DNA of 44,706 nucleotides. Source: Alphaproteobacteria bacterium. Its GTDB lineage: Bacteria > Pseudomonadota > Alphaproteobacteria > Micavibrionales > Micavibrionaceae. The notes under the pieces are model-generated. The model was not told the DNA's origin. It worked only from the letters and a program-made list of their open reading frames with translations, and searched no databases. Position 1 is the stretch's first letter; the number at the start of each line of letters is the position of its first letter. The position numbers were made by a program, and so were the translations under genes. The DNA lies in assembly GCA_024275825.1 (NCBI GenBank), contig JAJRYK010000011.1, forward strand, positions 1 to 44,706. Reading direction: 5' to 3'. Positions 8,024 through 17,301 of the stretch are shown here, piece by piece.

Positions 8024-8425
8024 CTAGACTGCTTCAATCAGCACAAGCGCTTTCGCGAGCGGTGGCTCATCAGTAATGGTCAGATGGATCACCGGTGTCA
8101 TCCCATCGGGCACCATCTCCTGCAAACGCTTAAGTGCGCCGCCCGTCAGCTCCAATGTTGGCGCGCCGCTAGGCAGATTGACCACACCAATATCGCGCAT
8201 AAAAACGCCCTGATTAAACCCGGTGCCCAGCGCCTTCGAACACGCCTCCTTCGCTGCAAAGCGTTTGGCGTACGTATTAATATGCGTCCCCGCCCCGCGC
8301 CGGCGCTCGGCCTTCGCACGTTCAATGTCGGTAAAACACCGCGCAATAAAACGCTCTTCATAGCGTCCCATCACTTTTTCCACCCGCCGAATATCAATTA
8401 AATCACTGCCTATACCGATAATCAT
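8024..8425 (-). CDS. acpS: Holo-[acyl-carrier-protein] synthase
   Basis: This 133-residue transferase moves 4'-phosphopantetheine from CoA to the DSL serine of acyl carrier protein. The N-terminal [16 protein letters not shown] carries the metal-binding Asp, and [15 protein letters not shown] carries the catalytic Glu/Lys block. Length is typical. Its obvious substrate is AcpP at 42846-43085. The ACP-like ORF at 42425 would be a second candidate if it is modified at all. It lies 12 bases after the DUF2062 gene and 14 before lepB, so co-transcription is likely. Confidence 0.96.
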   Translation of the reverse strand: MIIGIGSDLIDIRRVEKVMGRYEERFIARCFTDIERAKAERRRGAGTHINTYAKRFAAKEACSKALGTGFNQGVFMRDIGVVNLPSGAPTLELTGGALKRLQEMVPDGMTPVIHLTITDEPPLAKALVLIEAV

Positions 8426-8437
8426 TTTACGCTTTTC

Positions 8438-9022
8438 CTATTTTTTCTGTCCCGTTACTTCTTTAGCCACCTTATGAACACGGCGCTTCTTCACCTTGCG
8501 CATCGCCACGCGCGCACCTTTTACGAGGCGGTAGAATATAAAATAGGATATTGGCCATGTTAATGCCGCCAGCACATACCCACCCAGCAGCCACGGCAGC
8601 ACAACGCGCAGCGGCTCATTCCACAAAATACCCAGGAAAATATCAAACGACATTTCCGTCGGTAAAACAGTGGAGGCCGGCAAACCAAACAGCCCAAACA
8701 ACACCGAACCCACCTTAATCGCCGCCCACCACATAAAGGGAAAGCTCCACGGATTGCCCACAATCGTCCCCACCGCCGCCGCCAACATATTCACCCGCAG
8801 CAAACGCGCAACCACCATCGCCTGTATAATATGCGTCCCAATAATCGGCGTAAAGGATACCGACACGCCCAGCGCCAGCCCTGCCGCAACGCGCCGGGAA
8901 CTATCCGAAAGCCGCAAAACACGAAGGCGTACATACCGATACGCCCGCGCCCACCCCATAGAGGGCCAAAGCATCTGTTTCAGATTTTGTAGTGTTGAAA
9001 GCGGGGTGCGGCGTTTGAACAT
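8438..9022 (-). CDS. DUF2062 membrane protein
   Basis: This 194-residue inner-membrane protein belongs to the DUF2062 family (function not established). It has the family features: RRVAAGLALGVSVSFTPIIG, MLAAAVGTIVGNPWSFPFMW and several hydrophobic segments between about residues 45 and 165. A very basic C-terminal tail rich in Lys and Arg is probably cytoplasmic. It is the first gene of the acpS-lepB-rnc-era run. The N-terminal MFKRRTPLS start at ATG 9022 has no strong Shine-Dalgarno sequence. I cannot assign a function. Confidence 0.85.
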   Translation of the reverse strand: MFKRRTPLSTLQNLKQMLWPSMGWARAYRYVRLRVLRLSDSSRRVAAGLALGVSVSFTPIIGTHIIQAMVVARLLRVNMLAAAVGTIVGNPWSFPFMWWAAIKVGSVLFGLFGLPASTVLPTEMSFDIFLGILWNEPLRVVLPWLLGGYVLAALTWPISYFIFYRLVKGARVAMRKVKKRRVHKVAKEVTGQKK

Positions 9023-9082
9023 GGTTTGGTTTTATAGAGTTATCTAACAATTTTCCAGAAATTATTCTGAATCCAATTTTTA

Positions 9083-9110
9083 TTGACATAGCAAAAAAAC
9101 CGTTTATGTT
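9083..9110 (+). promoter_or_regulatory. Sigma-70-type promoter for the 9146 ORF
   Basis: TTGACA (9083-9088) is a perfect -35 box, and TATGTT (9105-9110) follows with 16-base spacing. The start codon is 36 bases further on, behind GGGAGA at about 9135. This supports the small unknown gene being expressed. Confidence 0.6.
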
Positions 9111-9145
9111 TTTATTCACCATAAACACAGAATCGGGAGAATAAA

Positions 9146-9664
9146 ATGGGTACTGCTAAATACTCTGTAGGCATAGAAGCCGCGTTAATGAAGTACATAG
9201 AAGATAAAGATGCCCCAATTTCAGAGCGTAAACAAACCCTTATCAATACTCTCGACGAACTAACGGACCAATATATAGATAATATTTATCCTTATGTAAT
9301 ACTTGCGCGGCTTATATTCCGCATAAGGTGTAACAATACCAAACTTGAGGAAGAATCCGCGCTCGCAGATTGCGCTCTTTATTTTATAGGCAAGGCACAA
9401 CAACGTATCGTTGAGCTGTATGACGATGCAGATAGAGGCTTCAGAGGAGGCTTAAAAAGAAGCTGGATAAAAGCTCATGAGCAAGACATTCAAGAAGCAA
9501 CAGAGGCCTTTGAATATTTAAGAGAATTCGCAAAATATACACCTGGTGTCAGCGAAATTCCACCGAAAGCAAAAGAGGATTATATAGAGAGCCAATGCGC
9601 ACAGCGATTTTTTGCAAAAATCTCAACCACTAACGCCCCTTCGCCCGCTCCACGCTCGTCATGA
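9146..9664 (+). CDS. Hypothetical protein, 172 aa
   Basis: I do not recognise this protein. It looks soluble, largely helical and rich in charged residues, with one more hydrophobic patch (about residues 47-60, YPYVILARLIFRIR). It has no signal peptide or clear catalytic motif. Expression is plausible because a consensus-like promoter and a GGGAGA ribosome binding site precede ATG 9146. Its base composition looks more AT-rich than the flanking lepB and rel regions, which hints at later acquisition. Its last 35 bases overlap the 3' end of the convergent rel/spoT gene, so the C-terminal NAPSPAPRSS is antisense to the Rel C-terminus. Confidence 0.65.
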   Translation: MGTAKYSVGIEAALMKYIEDKDAPISERKQTLINTLDELTDQYIDNIYPYVILARLIFRIRCNNTKLEEESALADCALYFIGKAQQRIVELYDDADRGFRGGLKRSWIKAHEQDIQEATEAFEYLREFAKYTPGVSEIPPKAKEDYIESQCAQRFFAKISTTNAPSPAPRSS

Positions 9665-11792
9665 GCGGCGTCGCGCGCAGGGCGGCGATGACGTTGTTTA
9701 GATGTTTGGCATCACTGACATAGACATCTACAGTAACATCCCAGAAATCAGTCGTACGGCTGGTCACTTTCAGATTTAGAATATTGCCGCCATTTTTGGC
9801 AATCACGTTTGACATGCTGGCCAGCGCGCCTTGTTCATTTTGGAAGATCACATCAATGCGGCCCGCATGTGCCTCTGGTGAATCTTTACTGTCGCCCCAT
9901 GAGACGTCAAGCCAGCGCTCCGGCGTATCGGCAAAGGTTTCTAACGTTTCACAATCAATCGTATGCACAGTCACGCCCTTACCCGTCGTCACAATCCCCA
10001 CAATCCGGTCGCCCGGCAGCGGATGACAACAGCGTGCCATATGCACCGCCATACCGGGGATCAGCCCCTTAATCGGCATCGGCGTATCGCGATTGATCGG
10101 CTGGCGCACAAAGGCGGCCTGGTCCATATCGGCAGACGGGCGTTTGATCGCATCCGCGTCATGACCAGGGAAAATCGCTTTAAACACATCGCGCGCCGGG
10201 GTTAAGCCCGCACCAATCTTGGCGTATATATCATCTGTTTCTTCCGCTTGAAGCGGTTTCAAAACACCGGCGACCGCTTTATCGGTAAATTCATAGCCCT
10301 CTTGGCGGAAAATTTTCTGCAACATCGCCTTACCCAGCGTCGCGTATTCACTGCGCTGCTGATTACGGATAAATTTGCGGATATGCGAGCGCGCCTTGCC
10401 CGTCACCACAAAACGCTCCCATGTCGGGGAGGGCGTTTGCGTCTTGCTGATGATCACCTCAACCTGATCACCATTGAGCAGTACGCTGTTCAGCGGAGCA
10501 ATGCGGCCGTTAATTTTAGCGCCCACACATTTATCACCAATGTCAGAGTGAATGCCGTACGCAAAATCAATCGGCGTTGCGCCGCTGGGCAGCTCGATCA
10601 AATCACCCTTGGGTGAAAACACATAGACCTGATCCTGAAACAGCTCCATCTTGGTGTTTTCCCAGAAATCCTCGGGCGTATGCTCTTGCTCTAAAATATC
10701 CAGCAGTTCCCGCAGCCAGCGATATTTGGTTGCATCTTTCATGCTTGGCGCTGCGCCGCCATCCTTATACGCCCAGTGCGCCGCCACACCCAGCTCCGCT
10801 TGCTCATCCATTTCATTGGTACGAATTTGAATTTCGATACGCTGCTGCTCCGGCCCGATCACCGTGGTGTGGATAGAGCGATAGCCATTGGGCTTAGGCG
10901 TTGAAACATAATCCTTAAACCGGCCCGGTACGCTCGGATATGCACCGTGAATAAGACCCAAGACCTGATAACATTCGCCAATGCTATCAAGCAACACACG
11001 AAACGCCATAATATCCGAAAGCTGCTCGAACGCGACATTCTTGCGCTGCATTTTCTTCCAGATTGAATAGCGCGTCTTCTCCCGCCCCGCGATTTCAACG
11101 GTCAGGCCATTATCCTTAAATTGTTTTTCAAGCTGCTTGATGATGCTCTTAACAACGCTTTGCCCCTCTTTACGCAAGAACAAAAGCCGCGCCGCAATGC
11201 TCTCACGCGCCTCGGGGTTCAAGACCGAAAAGGATAAATCCTCCAGCTCTTCTTTTAATTTATGCAGACCAATTCGCTCGGCCAGCGGGGCGTAAATCTC
11301 TAGCGTTTCCAATGCGATCCGCCGCTGTTTCTCAACCTTACTGATGCCCTCAATCGTGCGCATATTATGCAGCCGATCAGCCAGTTTGACGATCAGCACG
11401 CGAATATCTTCAGACATCGCCAGCAATAATTTGCGGAAATTCTCGGCCTGCTTGCCCTCCAGACTCTTACTCTCAATCTGGGTCAGCTTAGACACACCAT
11501 TGACCAAATCCGCGACCTCTTTGCCAAACCCTTCCTCCAGCTCTTCAAACGTCGCTTCCGTATCCTCCAGCGTGTCATGCAAGATTGCCGTCAGGATCGT
11601 GCCGACATCCATCTTGAGGCCGGCCAGAATGCTCGCCACCTCAACCGGATGCGTGTAATACGGCTCACCAGAAGATCGCGTCTGCCCTTCATGCATTTTT
11701 TTCGCGTACTCATAGGCGCGCTCAATCACCGCACCATCAGCAGCGGGATTATAGGCGTGGACTTGCTTTATAAGATCTTTGCTTTTGATCAT
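9630..11792 (-). CDS. Bifunctional (p)ppGpp synthetase/hydrolase (Rel/SpoT, RSH)
   Basis: This 720-residue stringent-response enzyme makes and degrades (p)ppGpp. The N-terminal HD hydrolase domain is intact, with THPVEVASIL, ILHDTLEDT and KLADRLHNMRT. The synthetase domain has NGYRSIHTTVIG and EIQIRTNEMDEQAELGVAAHW. The TGS domain follows (IELPSGATPIDFAYGIHSDI), and a C-terminal ACT domain begins near GRIDVIFQNEQGALASMSNV. Both activities therefore look functional, as expected when only one long RSH is present. rpoZ lies 144 bases upstream on the same strand, with a terminator between them that may make expression partly independent. The 3' end overlaps the convergent 9146-9664 gene. It could equally be named spoT or relA. 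Confidence 0.96.
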   Translation of the reverse strand: MIKSKDLIKQVHAYNPAADGAVIERAYEYAKKMHEGQTRSSGEPYYTHPVEVASILAGLKMDVGTILTAILHDTLEDTEATFEELEEGFGKEVADLVNGVSKLTQIESKSLEGKQAENFRKLLLAMSEDIRVLIVKLADRLHNMRTIEGISKVEKQRRIALETLEIYAPLAERIGLHKLKEELEDLSFSVLNPEARESIAARLLFLRKEGQSVVKSIIKQLEKQFKDNGLTVEIAGREKTRYSIWKKMQRKNVAFEQLSDIMAFRVLLDSIGECYQVLGLIHGAYPSVPGRFKDYVSTPKPNGYRSIHTTVIGPEQQRIEIQIRTNEMDEQAELGVAAHWAYKDGGAAPSMKDATKYRWLRELLDILEQEHTPEDFWENTKMELFQDQVYVFSPKGDLIELPSGATPIDFAYGIHSDIGDKCVGAKINGRIAPLNSVLLNGDQVEVIISKTQTPSPTWERFVVTGKARSHIRKFIRNQQRSEYATLGKAMLQKIFRQEGYEFTDKAVAGVLKPLQAEETDDIYAKIGAGLTPARDVFKAIFPGHDADAIKRPSADMDQAAFVRQPINRDTPMPIKGLIPGMAVHMARCCHPLPGDRIVGIVTTGKGVTVHTIDCETLETFADTPERWLDVSWGDSKDSPEAHAGRIDVIFQNEQGALASMSNVIAKNGGNILNLKVTSRTTDFWDVTVDVYVSDAKHLNNVIAALRATPLMTSVERAKGR

Positions 11793-11880
11793 AGACTCTC
11801 AACATGAACGCATAGGTTACAATGGGTAAAGATAGCATATTTATGGTTATAAAGCATGAAAGAATATCAAGGACTTAATG

Positions 11881-11908
11881 TAAAAAGAGCCGGGCAATGT
11901 CCGGCTCT
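11881..11908 (-). terminator. Terminator between rpoZ and rel/spoT
   Basis: AGAGCCGG (11886-11893) pairs perfectly with CCGGCTCT (11901-11908) around a 7-base loop. On the minus strand the stem is followed by a T tract, as expected for rpoZ termination. It may be leaky and let rpoZ transcripts run into rel/spoT. Confidence 0.8.
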
Positions 11909-11936
11909 TGAAAAACATCTTTAAAAAGACAAGTGC

Positions 11937-12350
11937 CTAAGTTTCGGGATCGCCACCAGCAAGATCACCAAGCGATGGCTCTCCAGCACTTTCACCAGCA
12001 ACGGCATCATTCTTAATCTCTTCTTCAGAATAGATGCCTTCAGCTTGCTGTTGCTGTGCGGCGATGGTTTCCCACTCTTCTTCACCATCCATCAAATCAA
12101 TTTCTTCTTCCTCTTCTTCAAAGGCGACCATACGTTGCTTATTACGGATCAGCTCTTCTTTAAGATCAGCGATATTCACCGTCTCGCCAGCGATTTCACG
12201 CAAGGCAATAACCGGGTTTTTATCCATGTCACGCTCAATCGTCAACGCAGCACCAGACGTGATTTTGCGCACTCTTTGTGATGCCATCATAACCAGCTCA
12301 AAGCGGCTTGGGATTTTCTCAATACAATCTTCTACGGTAACGCGAGCCAT
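11937..12350 (-). CDS. rpoZ: RNA polymerase omega subunit
   Basis: This 137-residue subunit helps assemble RNA polymerase and forms part of a (p)ppGpp site. The conserved N-terminus reads MARVTVEDCIEKIPSRFELV, then ASQRVRKI and KNPVIALREIAGETV. After about residue 75 the sequence becomes a long acidic, Gln-rich tail (EEEEEEIDLMDGEEEW and later). This makes the protein longer than enterobacterial omega but in line with many alphaproteobacterial ones. AAGGA precedes the ATG. The neighbouring rel/spoT gene is a conserved partner. Confidence 0.95.
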   Translation of the reverse strand: MARVTVEDCIEKIPSRFELVMMASQRVRKITSGAALTIERDMDKNPVIALREIAGETVNIADLKEELIRNKQRMVAFEEEEEEIDLMDGEEEWETIAAQQQQAEGIYSEEEIKNDAVAGESAGEPSLGDLAGGDPET

Positions 12351-12478
12351 GTGTGTTCCTTATAATATGGTATATAAAACGTATAATTTTTAAAACTGTG
12401 AGCGATTTATAGACCGTTTGCTGCGACAAAGCAAGTTTTTTGCACACGCACCGCCCTGCCCACAAAAAAATTAAAAAT

Positions 12479-12498
12479 AACAATACTTAAGTATTGTT
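12479..12498. promoter_or_regulatory. Perfect 20-bp palindrome between rpoZ and the NYN gene
   Basis: AACAATACTTAAGTATTGTT reads identically on both strands. It lies 74 bases before the NYN-domain start codon and 129 bases before rpoZ, so it is placed in a divergent promoter region. A perfect AT-rich palindrome without a spacer suggests an operator for a dimeric regulator. The absence of a GC-rich stem argues against a terminator. Confidence 0.5.
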
Positions 12499-12571
12499 CT
12501 GACAGCGCAATATCTATATGAATAAACCCTAATACAGCATATTAAAAACAATAAAAAACTGAGTAAAGATA

Positions 12572-13147
12572 ATGAAGAACATTAAAGAACTCGCCCACAT
12601 CCCCTTCTACAGCGACGAAAAACTAACCCTTTTCATAGACGGATCAAACTTCTACGCCACCGCCAAAGCGCTCGATCTCGACATTGATTACAAAGCGCTG
12701 CTCGGCTGGGCCACCAATCAGGGGCGCCTCACGCGCGCTTACTACTACACCGCGCTCAGCGAAGATCAGGATTACAGCCCCATAAAGCCGCTTACTGACT
12801 GGCTCGGCTATAATGGCTTTACCATGGTCACAAAGCCCACCAAAGAATTTACCGACGAACGGGGTCGCAAAAAAATTAAGGGCAACATGGATATCGAGCT
12901 GGCCGTGGGCATGATGGAAACAGCCGATCACACAGATCACATTATACTATTTTCCGGCGATGGTGATTTTCGTCCCCTAGTCGAGGCCGTGCAGCGCAAG
13001 GGCGTGCGCGTCACAATCGTCAGTACAATTAAATCAAACCCCCCCATGATTTCCGATGATCTACGGCGCCAGGCCGATTACTTTCTTGATCTGGTTGATC
13101 TAGCAGGCTACATCACCCGCGACCAAACAGAAGAAAAAGCAGCTTAG
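12572..13147 (+). CDS. NYN-domain (LabA/DUF88-like) protein
   Basis: This 191-residue protein has the PIN-like NYN fold, which in characterised relatives is a metal-dependent RNase. The acidic centre is visible: LTLFIDGSNFYATAKAL, KGNMDIELAVGMME and HIILFSGDGDFRPLVEAV. The C-terminal part, LRRQADYFLDLVDL, is also typical of LabA-like members. All expected aspartates are present, so activity is plausible; the RNA target is unknown. The gene is followed 38 bases later by a frameshifted uracil-DNA glycosylase. The ribosome binding site is weak. Confidence 0.9.
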   Translation: MKNIKELAHIPFYSDEKLTLFIDGSNFYATAKALDLDIDYKALLGWATNQGRLTRAYYYTALSEDQDYSPIKPLTDWLGYNGFTMVTKPTKEFTDERGRKKIKGNMDIELAVGMMETADHTDHIILFSGDGDFRPLVEAVQRKGVRVTIVSTIKSNPPMISDDLRRQADYFLDLVDLAGYITRDQTEEKAA

Positions 13148-13185
13148 GCGCTTGACCTTCCGACATTTTTGACGATGATGTGCAC

Positions 13186-13832
13186 ATGTCACAGCCATGC
13201 AAAACTTTCAATGCGCCTGATAAAATCTGCGCTCTTTGCCCTCGTTTGGTGAGCTTTCGCGAAGACAACCAACAAAAATTCCCGGATAAATGGAATGCGC
13301 CCGTTCCCGCTTTCGGCGCACTAGACGCAGAGCTCCTCATTGTTGGCCTCGCCCCTGGGCTTAAGGGCGCTAATTTCTCCAGCCGCCCCTTCACGGGCGA
13401 TTATGCGGGCGACCTGCTTTATCCCACCCTCCTAAAATTCGGCTTTGCCAACGGTGAATATGGCGCGCATCCTGATGATGGCCTGACCATGCAAAATGCC
13501 CGCATCACCAACGCCGTGCGCTGCGTCCCACCGCAAACAAGCCCACCGGTGATGAGATGAGAGAGTGCCTCGACTTCCTCACCCAGGAAATCGCCGCGAT
13601 GCCAAACCTGAAAATCATCCTCTCGCTCGGTCTGATCTCCCACAATTCTGTACTCAAGGCGCTAGGCCACAAACAATCCGCTCACAAATTCGGCCATGAA
13701 GCGCTCCATGATCTCGGAGAATTCACCCTCATAGACTCATATCACTGCTCGCGCTACAACACGAACACGCGCCGCCTGACTACCGGGATGTTCGAAAATG
13801 TATTTGCTAAAATTAAAGAATATTTGAACTAG
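13186..13832 (+). pseudogene. Uracil-DNA glycosylase, family 5-like, frameshifted
   Basis: Two overlapping frames (to 13560, and from 13557) together encode one UDGb-type glycosylase of about 215 residues, a DNA repair enzyme that removes uracil. The first part has the Fe-S cysteine start CALCPRL and motif A GLAPGLKGANFSSRPFTGDY. The second has the C-terminal motif SYHCSRYNTNTRRLT. The break lies at AAA 13535-13537. Adding one A there restores CVPPQNKPTGDEMRECLDFL, the continuous family sequence. So one base is missing in a short A run, which is either a true inactivating deletion or a sequencing error. The start used is ATG 13186; a GTG lies at 13180. Conservation on both sides of the break suggests a recent event or an error. 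Confidence 0.85.
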
Positions 13833-13839
13833 AACGCAA

Positions 13840-15405
13840 TTAGGGGCCAGCGTGACGCACTTGCGCATCAACTTGCTTCTCCCGCCGGATCAACAATTTA
13901 TTCAGCGCATTCACATAAGCCCGCGCGCTTGCCATCAGCGTATCTGAATCTGCGCCCTGCCCATTCACCGTGCGGCCATTTTCTTCCAAGCGCACGCTTA
14001 CCTCGGCCTGCGCGTCCGTTCCGCCGGTAATGCCGTGCACTTGATATTGCTTTAACCGCGCATCGGGATGCGGGTAAATCGCGCGCACCGCTTTGAAAAT
14101 AGCATCCACAGCGCCATTGCCCTCAACGCGCGCCTGTTGCTCAGCGCCATCAACGCACAAAACCATATCTGCGACTTGCGGCCCGACGGTACCCGATTGT
14201 GTCTGTAGCGATACAAATTGCACCCTTTCATTGTGACGAATAACCTCATCCTCAACCAGAGCAATCAGATCATCTTCAAAAATTTCTTTTTTCTTATCGG
14301 CCAATATTTTAAAGCGCGCAAAGACCTCGGCCAGCGCATTATCATCCAGCTCAAAGCCCAACTCTTCCAGCTTCGTGCGAAACGCATGCCGCCCCGAATG
14401 CTTGGCCATGACCAATGTAGATTCTTTTAGACCAACAGATTCCGGCGTCATGATCTCGTAAGTCTGCACATTTTTCAACATACCATCCTGGTGAATGCCG
14501 CTCGCATGCGCAAAAGCATTCGCGCCAACAATCGCTTTATTCGGCTGCACATTAAAGCCGGTAATGGCTGACAGGTTGCGTGATGTTTTTATTATACGCT
14601 GCGTATCGATTTTATTTGTATAGGGCAGCATATCTGGCCGCGTACGCATGGCCATTACAATTTCTTCCAGCGCTGCATTTCCCGCGCGCTCACCAATCCC
14701 GTTCACCGTACATTCAATCTGCCGCGCCCCAGCCTGCACCCCGGCCAAAGAATTCGCCACTGCCAAGCCCAAATCATTATGGCAGTGCGTCGAAAGTACG
14801 GCCTGGTCAATATTGGGCACGCGGTCCATCAACATCGCAATCTTCGCCCCATATTCCTCCGGCACGGCATAGCCCACCGTATCGGGAATATTAATCGTCG
14901 TCGCGCCCGCCTTAATCGCCGCTTCCACGGTGCGGCATAGAAAATCATCTTCTGTGCGGCTCGCATCCTCGGCCGACCATTCCACATCATCGGTAAAGCT
15001 ACGCGCAAACTTTACGCTCTCCTCCACCTTCTCCAAAACTGCCTCTGGGCTCATCTGTAATTTATGCTTCATATGCAGTGGGCTGGTGGAGATAAAAGTA
15101 TGAATGCGCCCGCGCCCCTGATCCGTAGCGGGCTTAATTGCATTTCCCGCCGCCTCGATATCGGCCTTAATCGCACGCGCGAGACCGCAAACGGCAGCCG
15201 TTTTCATCGCCTTGGAAATTTCATAGACCGCCTCAAAATCACCAGGTGAGGCAATCGGGAACCCGGCCTCAATCACGTCCACACCCAGCTCATCCAGCAA
15301 GCGTGCCATACGCAGCTTTTCTTCCAAATTCATCGCGCAGCCCGGTGATTGTTCACCATCACGCAAGGTTGTATCGAAAATTATAATGCGATTATTATCT
15401 GACAT
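13840..15405 (-). CDS. leuA: 2-isopropylmalate synthase
   Basis: This 521-residue enzyme condenses acetyl-CoA with 2-oxoisovalerate in the first committed step of leucine synthesis. The catalytic TIM barrel begins [16 protein letters not shown] and contains the metal-binding [16 protein letters not shown] and [18 protein letters not shown] linker with [13 protein letters not shown] follows, then the C-terminal LeuA regulatory domain (from about residue 390, [18 protein letters not shown]), which in the family binds leucine for feedback control. Length is typical of the long form. It is the last gene of the minus-strand run from 17.9 kb and lies 11 bases after the Trm112-like gene. leuB, leuC and leuD are not in the window. 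Confidence 0.96.
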   Translation of the reverse strand: MSDNNRIIIFDTTLRDGEQSPGCAMNLEEKLRMARLLDELGVDVIEAGFPIASPGDFEAVYEISKAMKTAAVCGLARAIKADIEAAGNAIKPATDQGRGRIHTFISTSPLHMKHKLQMSPEAVLEKVEESVKFARSFTDDVEWSAEDASRTEDDFLCRTVEAAIKAGATTINIPDTVGYAVPEEYGAKIAMLMDRVPNIDQAVLSTHCHNDLGLAVANSLAGVQAGARQIECTVNGIGERAGNAALEEIVMAMRTRPDMLPYTNKIDTQRIIKTSRNLSAITGFNVQPNKAIVGANAFAHASGIHQDGMLKNVQTYEIMTPESVGLKESTLVMAKHSGRHAFRTKLEELGFELDDNALAEVFARFKILADKKKEIFEDDLIALVEDEVIRHNERVQFVSLQTQSGTVGPQVADMVLCVDGAEQQARVEGNGAVDAIFKAVRAIYPHPDARLKQYQVHGITGGTDAQAEVSVRLEENGRTVNGQGADSDTLMASARAYVNALNKLLIRREKQVDAQVRHAGP

Positions 15406-15416
15406 AGCAAGAAAAC

Positions 15417-15590
15417 CTAAAGCGCACGCGCTTCATCAACCAGCATCACCGGAATGCCATCACGGATGGGATAGGCCAGCTTGGCCTGCTGTGAAATCAA
15501 CTCACCGGCCTTTTTATCATACTCCAGCGGCCCCTTGGTCAAGGGACAAACCAGAATTTCCAGCAATTTAGGATCAACTTCGGTGCTCAT
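15417..15590 (-). CDS. Trm112/UPF0434 family small protein
   Basis: This protein of about 57 residues is similar to YcaR and Trm112. The core reads [20 protein letters not shown], then [20 protein letters not shown]. Only one cysteine of the zinc ribbon remains, as in many bacterial members. Eukaryotic and archaeal Trm112 activates methyltransferases; the bacterial role is less clear. ATG 15590 (MSTEVDPK) fits the family N-terminus, but an upstream ATG pair at 15617/15614 cannot be excluded because neither has a good ribosome binding site. It lies between the LON-domain gene and leuA. Confidence 0.85.
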   Translation of the reverse strand: MSTEVDPKLLEILVCPLTKGPLEYDKKAGELISQQAKLAYPIRDGIPVMLVDEARAL

Positions 15591-15645
15591 AAAGATTTTA
15601 TAGGGCGCTGCCATCATAAGCGCAAGATGAAACTATAATCGCGGC

Positions 15646-16308
15646 TCAATGCTTGCTATCACATACTTTCTGACAGGCCGCCATCTCCAGCACCTTCAAA
15701 AACATCTCTGCGCGCGTTTTGGCGCAAGGCGCTTCTAAAATCGCCTGCTTCTCCCCCGCCTCAAACGGGCACGCCATCGCCAGACAGGTAATCAATTTTC
15801 CATCCGTGGCATCCTCAACCGCGCCCCAATCGCACTCCATACCTTCATTGCTGAAATATGTTTTGAGCAAACCCATCAATTTGTCACGGTTCAAATTAAG
15901 GCACGAGCTCTGCGTTAAATCATTGCGGTATGCTGACCAATCCGGCGTAACCATACGAAATGGGTCCGACGTTTTCAGCTCTTGCACAATATCAAACCGG
16001 CAAATCCCGTTCAGCTTAATCTCATAGCGCCCATCAGGCATTTCATTGAAAATGGTGATCTTGCCCGCGCAGGCCGTCTTATAAACCTGCGGCCCAAAAA
16101 CATCGCACTCTTGCCCTGGCTTAGGCTGCACAATCCCCATCATCCGGTCCCCCGCCATCGCCGCATCCACCATCGCAAGATAGCACGGCTCAAAGATATT
16201 CAACGGCAATTGTCCCCCCGGCAGCAGCAAAACTTCCGCCAGCGGGAAAATCGATAGCGCAACGGGTAAATCCTTAAAATCCGGAGCAAAAGGGGTTTTA
16301 TTATCCAT
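15646..16308 (-). CDS. LON substrate-binding (N-terminal) domain protein
   Basis: This 220-residue protein consists of a stand-alone LON N-terminal (PUA-like) domain, with no ATPase or protease domain. Typical blocks are LPVALSIFPLAEVLLLPGGQ, LPLNIFEPCYLAMVDAA and GRYEIKLNGICRFDI. Seven of its eight cysteines are scattered through the second half. In Lon the domain recognises substrates; in this small family the role is unknown. Adjacency to a thioredoxin-TPR chaperone-like gene is a conserved alphaproteobacterial arrangement and suggests protein quality control. Confidence 0.85.
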   Translation of the reverse strand: MDNKTPFAPDFKDLPVALSIFPLAEVLLLPGGQLPLNIFEPCYLAMVDAAMAGDRMMGIVQPKPGQECDVFGPQVYKTACAGKITIFNEMPDGRYEIKLNGICRFDIVQELKTSDPFRMVTPDWSAYRNDLTQSSCLNLNRDKLMGLLKTYFSNEGMECDWGAVEDATDGKLITCLAMACPFEAGEKQAILEAPCAKTRAEMFLKVLEMAACQKVCDSKH

Positions 16309-16345
16309 AGAAATAACCTAGCGCATCTTGCTCAAGAATAAAGGG

Positions 16346-17296
16346 TTAAGAAAAAAGGATGGTCGAGAGCTTCTTGCGCGCTGCAATCACCAGCGGGTCA
16401 CTGTGCCCCAGCGCTTCAAAGAATTTCAGCAGTGCCTTTCGCGCCGCTTCCTCGTTCCATTCACGGTTCATAGAAATACTCTCTAACAAATGCTCAATCG
16501 CTTGGTCTTGCTGCCCACCCGCAAACAGCGCACCGGCTAAATCGATCCGCGTTTGGTGATCATCGGGCTTAGCCTCAACAGCCGCGATCAGCGCATCAAC
16601 CGGCTCTTCCGGCTTGGCCTGTGCCAGCTCCAGCGCAGTTTTAGCGTCCTTAAAACCCGGCGCGGCGGCAATCTCATCGGGCGCATGCTCTACCATTTGC
16701 GCAGCTTGATCCAGCGCATCTGCGGCAATATACAGCCGCACAAGCCCAACAAAACCCTGCACATTCTTCTCATCTTGTTGCAAAATTTGCGCATAGATCG
16801 CCTGTGCCGCGGCAAAATCCTTCTCCGAGGCCGCCAAAGCCGCAGCTTTTAAACTTTCCGGAATATCAAGTGCATCAGGCTGCGCTGCGCGCGCCGCTTG
16901 CACGGCCTTATCAATAAACGCCGTAATCTGGCTCTCCGGCACTACGCCCTGGAAGCCATCAATCGGTTTACCTTGAAAAAATGCAAACACCATCGGCACG
17001 TTTTGAATGCGCATCGCGCTGGCCAGCTCCTGGTTGTCATCCATATTAACCTTGGCCATCAACACTGCGCCGCCAGCCGCATTCACGGCCTTTTCCAGCA
17101 ACGGCAGCAGCTGTTTACACGGCTCGCACCACGGCGCCCAGAACTCAACAATCACCGGTTTTTCCATGGAGGGGGTAATCACCCGCGCCTCAAAATCTTG
17201 CGTGCTCACATCAAAGATCAGCGCGCCGTTTGAGGCCACTGGCGTCGCTGACATAGTCGGTTCAGGGGACTGGTTTTTATGGTTTCCAAAAATCAT
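16346..17296 (-). CDS. Thioredoxin-TPR protein, CnoX-like co-chaperone
   Basis: This 316-residue protein has an N-terminal thioredoxin domain with VIVEFWAPWCEPCKQLLPLL, so a complete CEPC redox pair is present. From about residue 140 onward there are tetratricopeptide-like helices (LKAAALAASEKDFAAAQAIYA, ALFAGGQQDQAIEHLLE). This is the CnoX/YbbN plan. Enterobacterial CnoX lacks the first cysteine, whereas several alphaproteobacterial members keep CXXC and reductase activity. The likely role is protecting proteins from oxidative aggregation and handing clients to GroEL or DnaK. It lies 5 bases after the YbaK-like gene and 37 bases before the LON-domain gene. Confidence 0.9.
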   Translation of the reverse strand: MIFGNHKNQSPEPTMSATPVASNGALIFDVSTQDFEARVITPSMEKPVIVEFWAPWCEPCKQLLPLLEKAVNAAGGAVLMAKVNMDDNQELASAMRIQNVPMVFAFFQGKPIDGFQGVVPESQITAFIDKAVQAARAAQPDALDIPESLKAAALAASEKDFAAAQAIYAQILQQDEKNVQGFVGLVRLYIAADALDQAAQMVEHAPDEIAAAPGFKDAKTALELAQAKPEEPVDALIAAVEAKPDDHQTRIDLAGALFAGGQQDQAIEHLLESISMNREWNEEAARKALLKFFEALGHSDPLVIAARKKLSTILFS

Positions 17297-17301
17297 ATGA
17301 T

